64,000 bases of DNA from Syntrophomonas sp. GTDB lineage: Bacteria; Bacillota; Syntrophomonadia; Syntrophomonadales; Syntrophomonadaceae. The notes beneath the pieces were generated by a model that saw only the letters and a program-made list of their open reading frames with translations, did no database searches and was not told the origin of the DNA. This document shows positions 63,031 through 64,000 of the stretch, piece after piece (positions within the stretch are counted from its first letter, which is position 1; every line of letters begins with the position of its first letter). The translations under genes and the position numbers were made by a program. The DNA lies in the NCBI GenBank assembly GCA_016841425.1, contig JAENZE010000007.1, positions 124,001 through 188,000 on the forward strand, written 5' to 3'.

Positions 63031-63104
63031 TAATTCCTTTTAGCATTTGCGATTGCTTGATTTCTGGGCCACCAGGTTCCATAAACAGAAAGTTAATTAG
63101 TTAA
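63031..63104 (-). pseudogene. fragment of an SRPBCC-protein paralogue (C-terminal part)
   Basis: About 74 bases closely matching 58369-58442. In the matching frame it reads NFLFMEPGGPEIKQSQMLKG against NFLLIEPGGAGIQQSQMLKG in the intact gene. It lies upstream, in minus-strand order, of the N-terminal fragment at 62019, so the fragments are out of order. Confidence 0.8.
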
Positions 63105-63167
63105 ATTCATCGTTGCACCTTCTATAATCGAAATCCGGCAGGCGAACACAAGGAAGAACACGACTTG

Positions 63168-63977
63168 TTATTTCTGCCAGCGAAGCAGTCTTCTTTCAAA
63201 AAAGGAAACGACGAAGTAAATAATTGCTGCCATTGCTGCCAAAATGATAATACTGAGCATCACCAGATCCAGTTTAAAAACCTGGCTGCCGTAAACTATC
63301 AAATATCCCAAACCCGCTTTTGATACGAGAAATTCTCCCATGATTATCCCTACCAGGCTGAGCCCCACGCTTACCTTAAGTGTTGAAATGAGGGTCGGCA
63401 AACTTGAAGGAAGAACAACTTTGGTGAAGATTTGCGGGCGGGTAGCCCCAAATGATAGTAACAGTTTGATCTTGTCTGGGTCCACATCCTGAAAACCGCT
63501 TACCAGACTTATGATCGTAACGATAATAGAGATGAGGAGCGCCATGCCGATGATAGGTGCTGATCCATTTCCCAGCCAGACAATCAACAAGGGTCCCAGG
63601 GCAACTTTGGGCAAAGCATTGAGGACAACCAGATAGGGTTCGCTGATCTCATGCAAGAAACGGGACCACCAGAGCAAAACAGCGCAAAAAAAGCCTCCGC
63701 CTGTCCCCAGAATGAATCCCCAGAAAGTTTCAACAACGGTCACCCATACATGCAAATAGAGAGATCCATCCTGGTGAAGCCTCATTATCGCAGCAAGCAC
63801 ACGAGAAGGTTGGGAGGTGATGAAAGGGTCAATAAGCCTCGCATTGGCGGCCAATTCCCAGACCAAAAGGAAGGCTAGTAAAACCATGATTTGAGTTAGT
63901 AAAACGATAACCTTGTGGATGCGCATTTTTCGAAGGTAGGTTTTCCTCTCGATCGATGGTTCAGCTGAGGCTGACAT
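63168..63977 (-). CDS. ABC transporter permease (SsuC/TauC family)
   Basis: A 269-residue permease with six hydrophobic segments and the family's EAA-like loop (GATRPQIFTKVVLPSSLPTL). Preceding motifs LNALPKVALGPLLIVWLGNG and the closing LLRWQK are typical of the nitrate/sulfonate/taurine group. It imports an anion or small organic compound with a solute-binding protein and ATPase encoded outside the window to the right. ATG after GGAAGGAGTT. It is the last gene of its operon on the left. Confidence 0.9.
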   Translation of the reverse strand: MSASAEPSIERKTYLRKMRIHKVIVLLTQIMVLLAFLLVWELAANARLIDPFITSQPSRVLAAIMRLHQDGSLYLHVWVTVVETFWGFILGTGGGFFCAVLLWWSRFLHEISEPYLVVLNALPKVALGPLLIVWLGNGSAPIIGMALLISIIVTIISLVSGFQDVDPDKIKLLLSFGATRPQIFTKVVLPSSLPTLISTLKVSVGLSLVGIIMGEFLVSKAGLGYLIVYGSQVFKLDLVMLSIIILAAMAAIIYFVVSFFERRLLRWQK

Positions 63978-64000
63978 GAATGTCCAACTCCTTCCAGATA
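63961..64000 (-). CDS. C-terminal end of the upstream gene, possibly the ABC ATPase
   Basis: The minus-strand frame ending in TGA at 63961-63963 gives 12 residues, IWKELDIHVSLS, before the right edge. It overlaps the permease start by 17 bases, as often seen for an ATPase gene in this transporter type. Too short to confirm. Confidence 0.3.
   Translation of the reverse strand, partial: IWKELDIHVSLS

Noticed and set aside
1-64000. tRNA, rRNA, CRISPR arrays, riboswitches and intact insertion sequences
   Set aside because: I looked for their conserved sequences on both strands by eye and saw none; a covariance-model search would settle the RNA question.

Overview
The window looks like the chromosome of an anaerobic, spore-former-type Firmicute of the syntrophic fatty-acid-oxidising kind (Syntrophomonas or a related clostridial lineage). 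This is inferred from gene content, not from a marker gene: several parallel beta-oxidation genes, a 4-hydroxybutyryl-CoA dehydratase, a radical-type 2-hydroxyacyl-CoA dehydratase module with its activase, ablAB for N-epsilon-acetyl-beta-lysine, strong GGAGG ribosome sites with many GTG/TTG starts, and heavy use of sigma-54. I saw no rRNA, tRNA, CRISPR array or intact insertion sequence.

Layout. 1-4.0 kb: three small membrane-protein genes, a DUF6544-like protein, and a HesB/IscA-like gene that is readable only if an in-frame UGA is selenocysteine; a SECIS-like hairpin follows that UGA. 4.4-22.1 kb: a minus-strand block of acyl-CoA genes (two crotonases, a Zn alcohol dehydrogenase, a FadH-type dienoyl-CoA reductase, 4-hydroxybutyryl-CoA dehydratase and CoA-transferase, two large acyl-CoA dehydrogenases, thiolase, a FadN-type fusion, an SDR and a MaoC hydratase). 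It is read away from a divergent sigma-54 activator at 22.4-24.4 kb. 24.5-25.5 kb: a small membrane protein behind two tandem sigma-54 promoters. 25.6-29.5 kb: a DUF2975 / YozG-like / exosortase K / MSEP-CTERM operon. 29.7-38.4 kb: housekeeping and envelope genes (SDR, CPBP protease, FN3 protein, ABC-2 exporter, MBL hydrolase, thioesterase) interspersed with short REP-like repeats. 38.7-45.0 kb: DUF421/DUF4363/DUF2382 genes, a Mug-type glycosylase, and a tight four-gene operon pairing a radical SAM protein with a GMC-type flavoenzyme that carries a Cys cluster. 45.2-48.5 kb: the 2-hydroxyacyl-CoA dehydratase module. 48.9-54.6 kb: metallopeptidase, nitroreductase, a transporter remnant, ablAB and a Tat-exported flavoprotein. 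54.7-58.2 kb: a second sigma-54 activator divergent from a PucR/CdaR-like regulator that has its own sigma-54 promoter. 58.3-64 kb: an SRPBCC-like protein and two scattered fragments of a paralogue, a MaoC-like protein, a short-chain acyl-CoA dehydrogenase, a duplicated ferritin-like protein, and an ABC permease running off the right edge.

How it works together. Six sequences match the -24/-12 sigma-54 consensus with exact GG-N10-GC spacing. Three stand before the acyl-CoA transcription units (about 12.1, 19.8 and 22.2 kb), two before the membrane protein (25.2 and 25.5 kb) and one before the PucR-like gene (56.9 kb). A 14-bp palindrome of the form GKACAWWWTGTRMC recurs upstream of all three acyl-CoA promoters and beside the 25.2 kb promoter. 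I propose it as the enhancer site of the activator at 22.4 kb. Together these would form one substrate-induced regulon converting a 4-hydroxy acid through crotonyl-CoA to acetyl-CoA. The substrate is not shown by the sequence.
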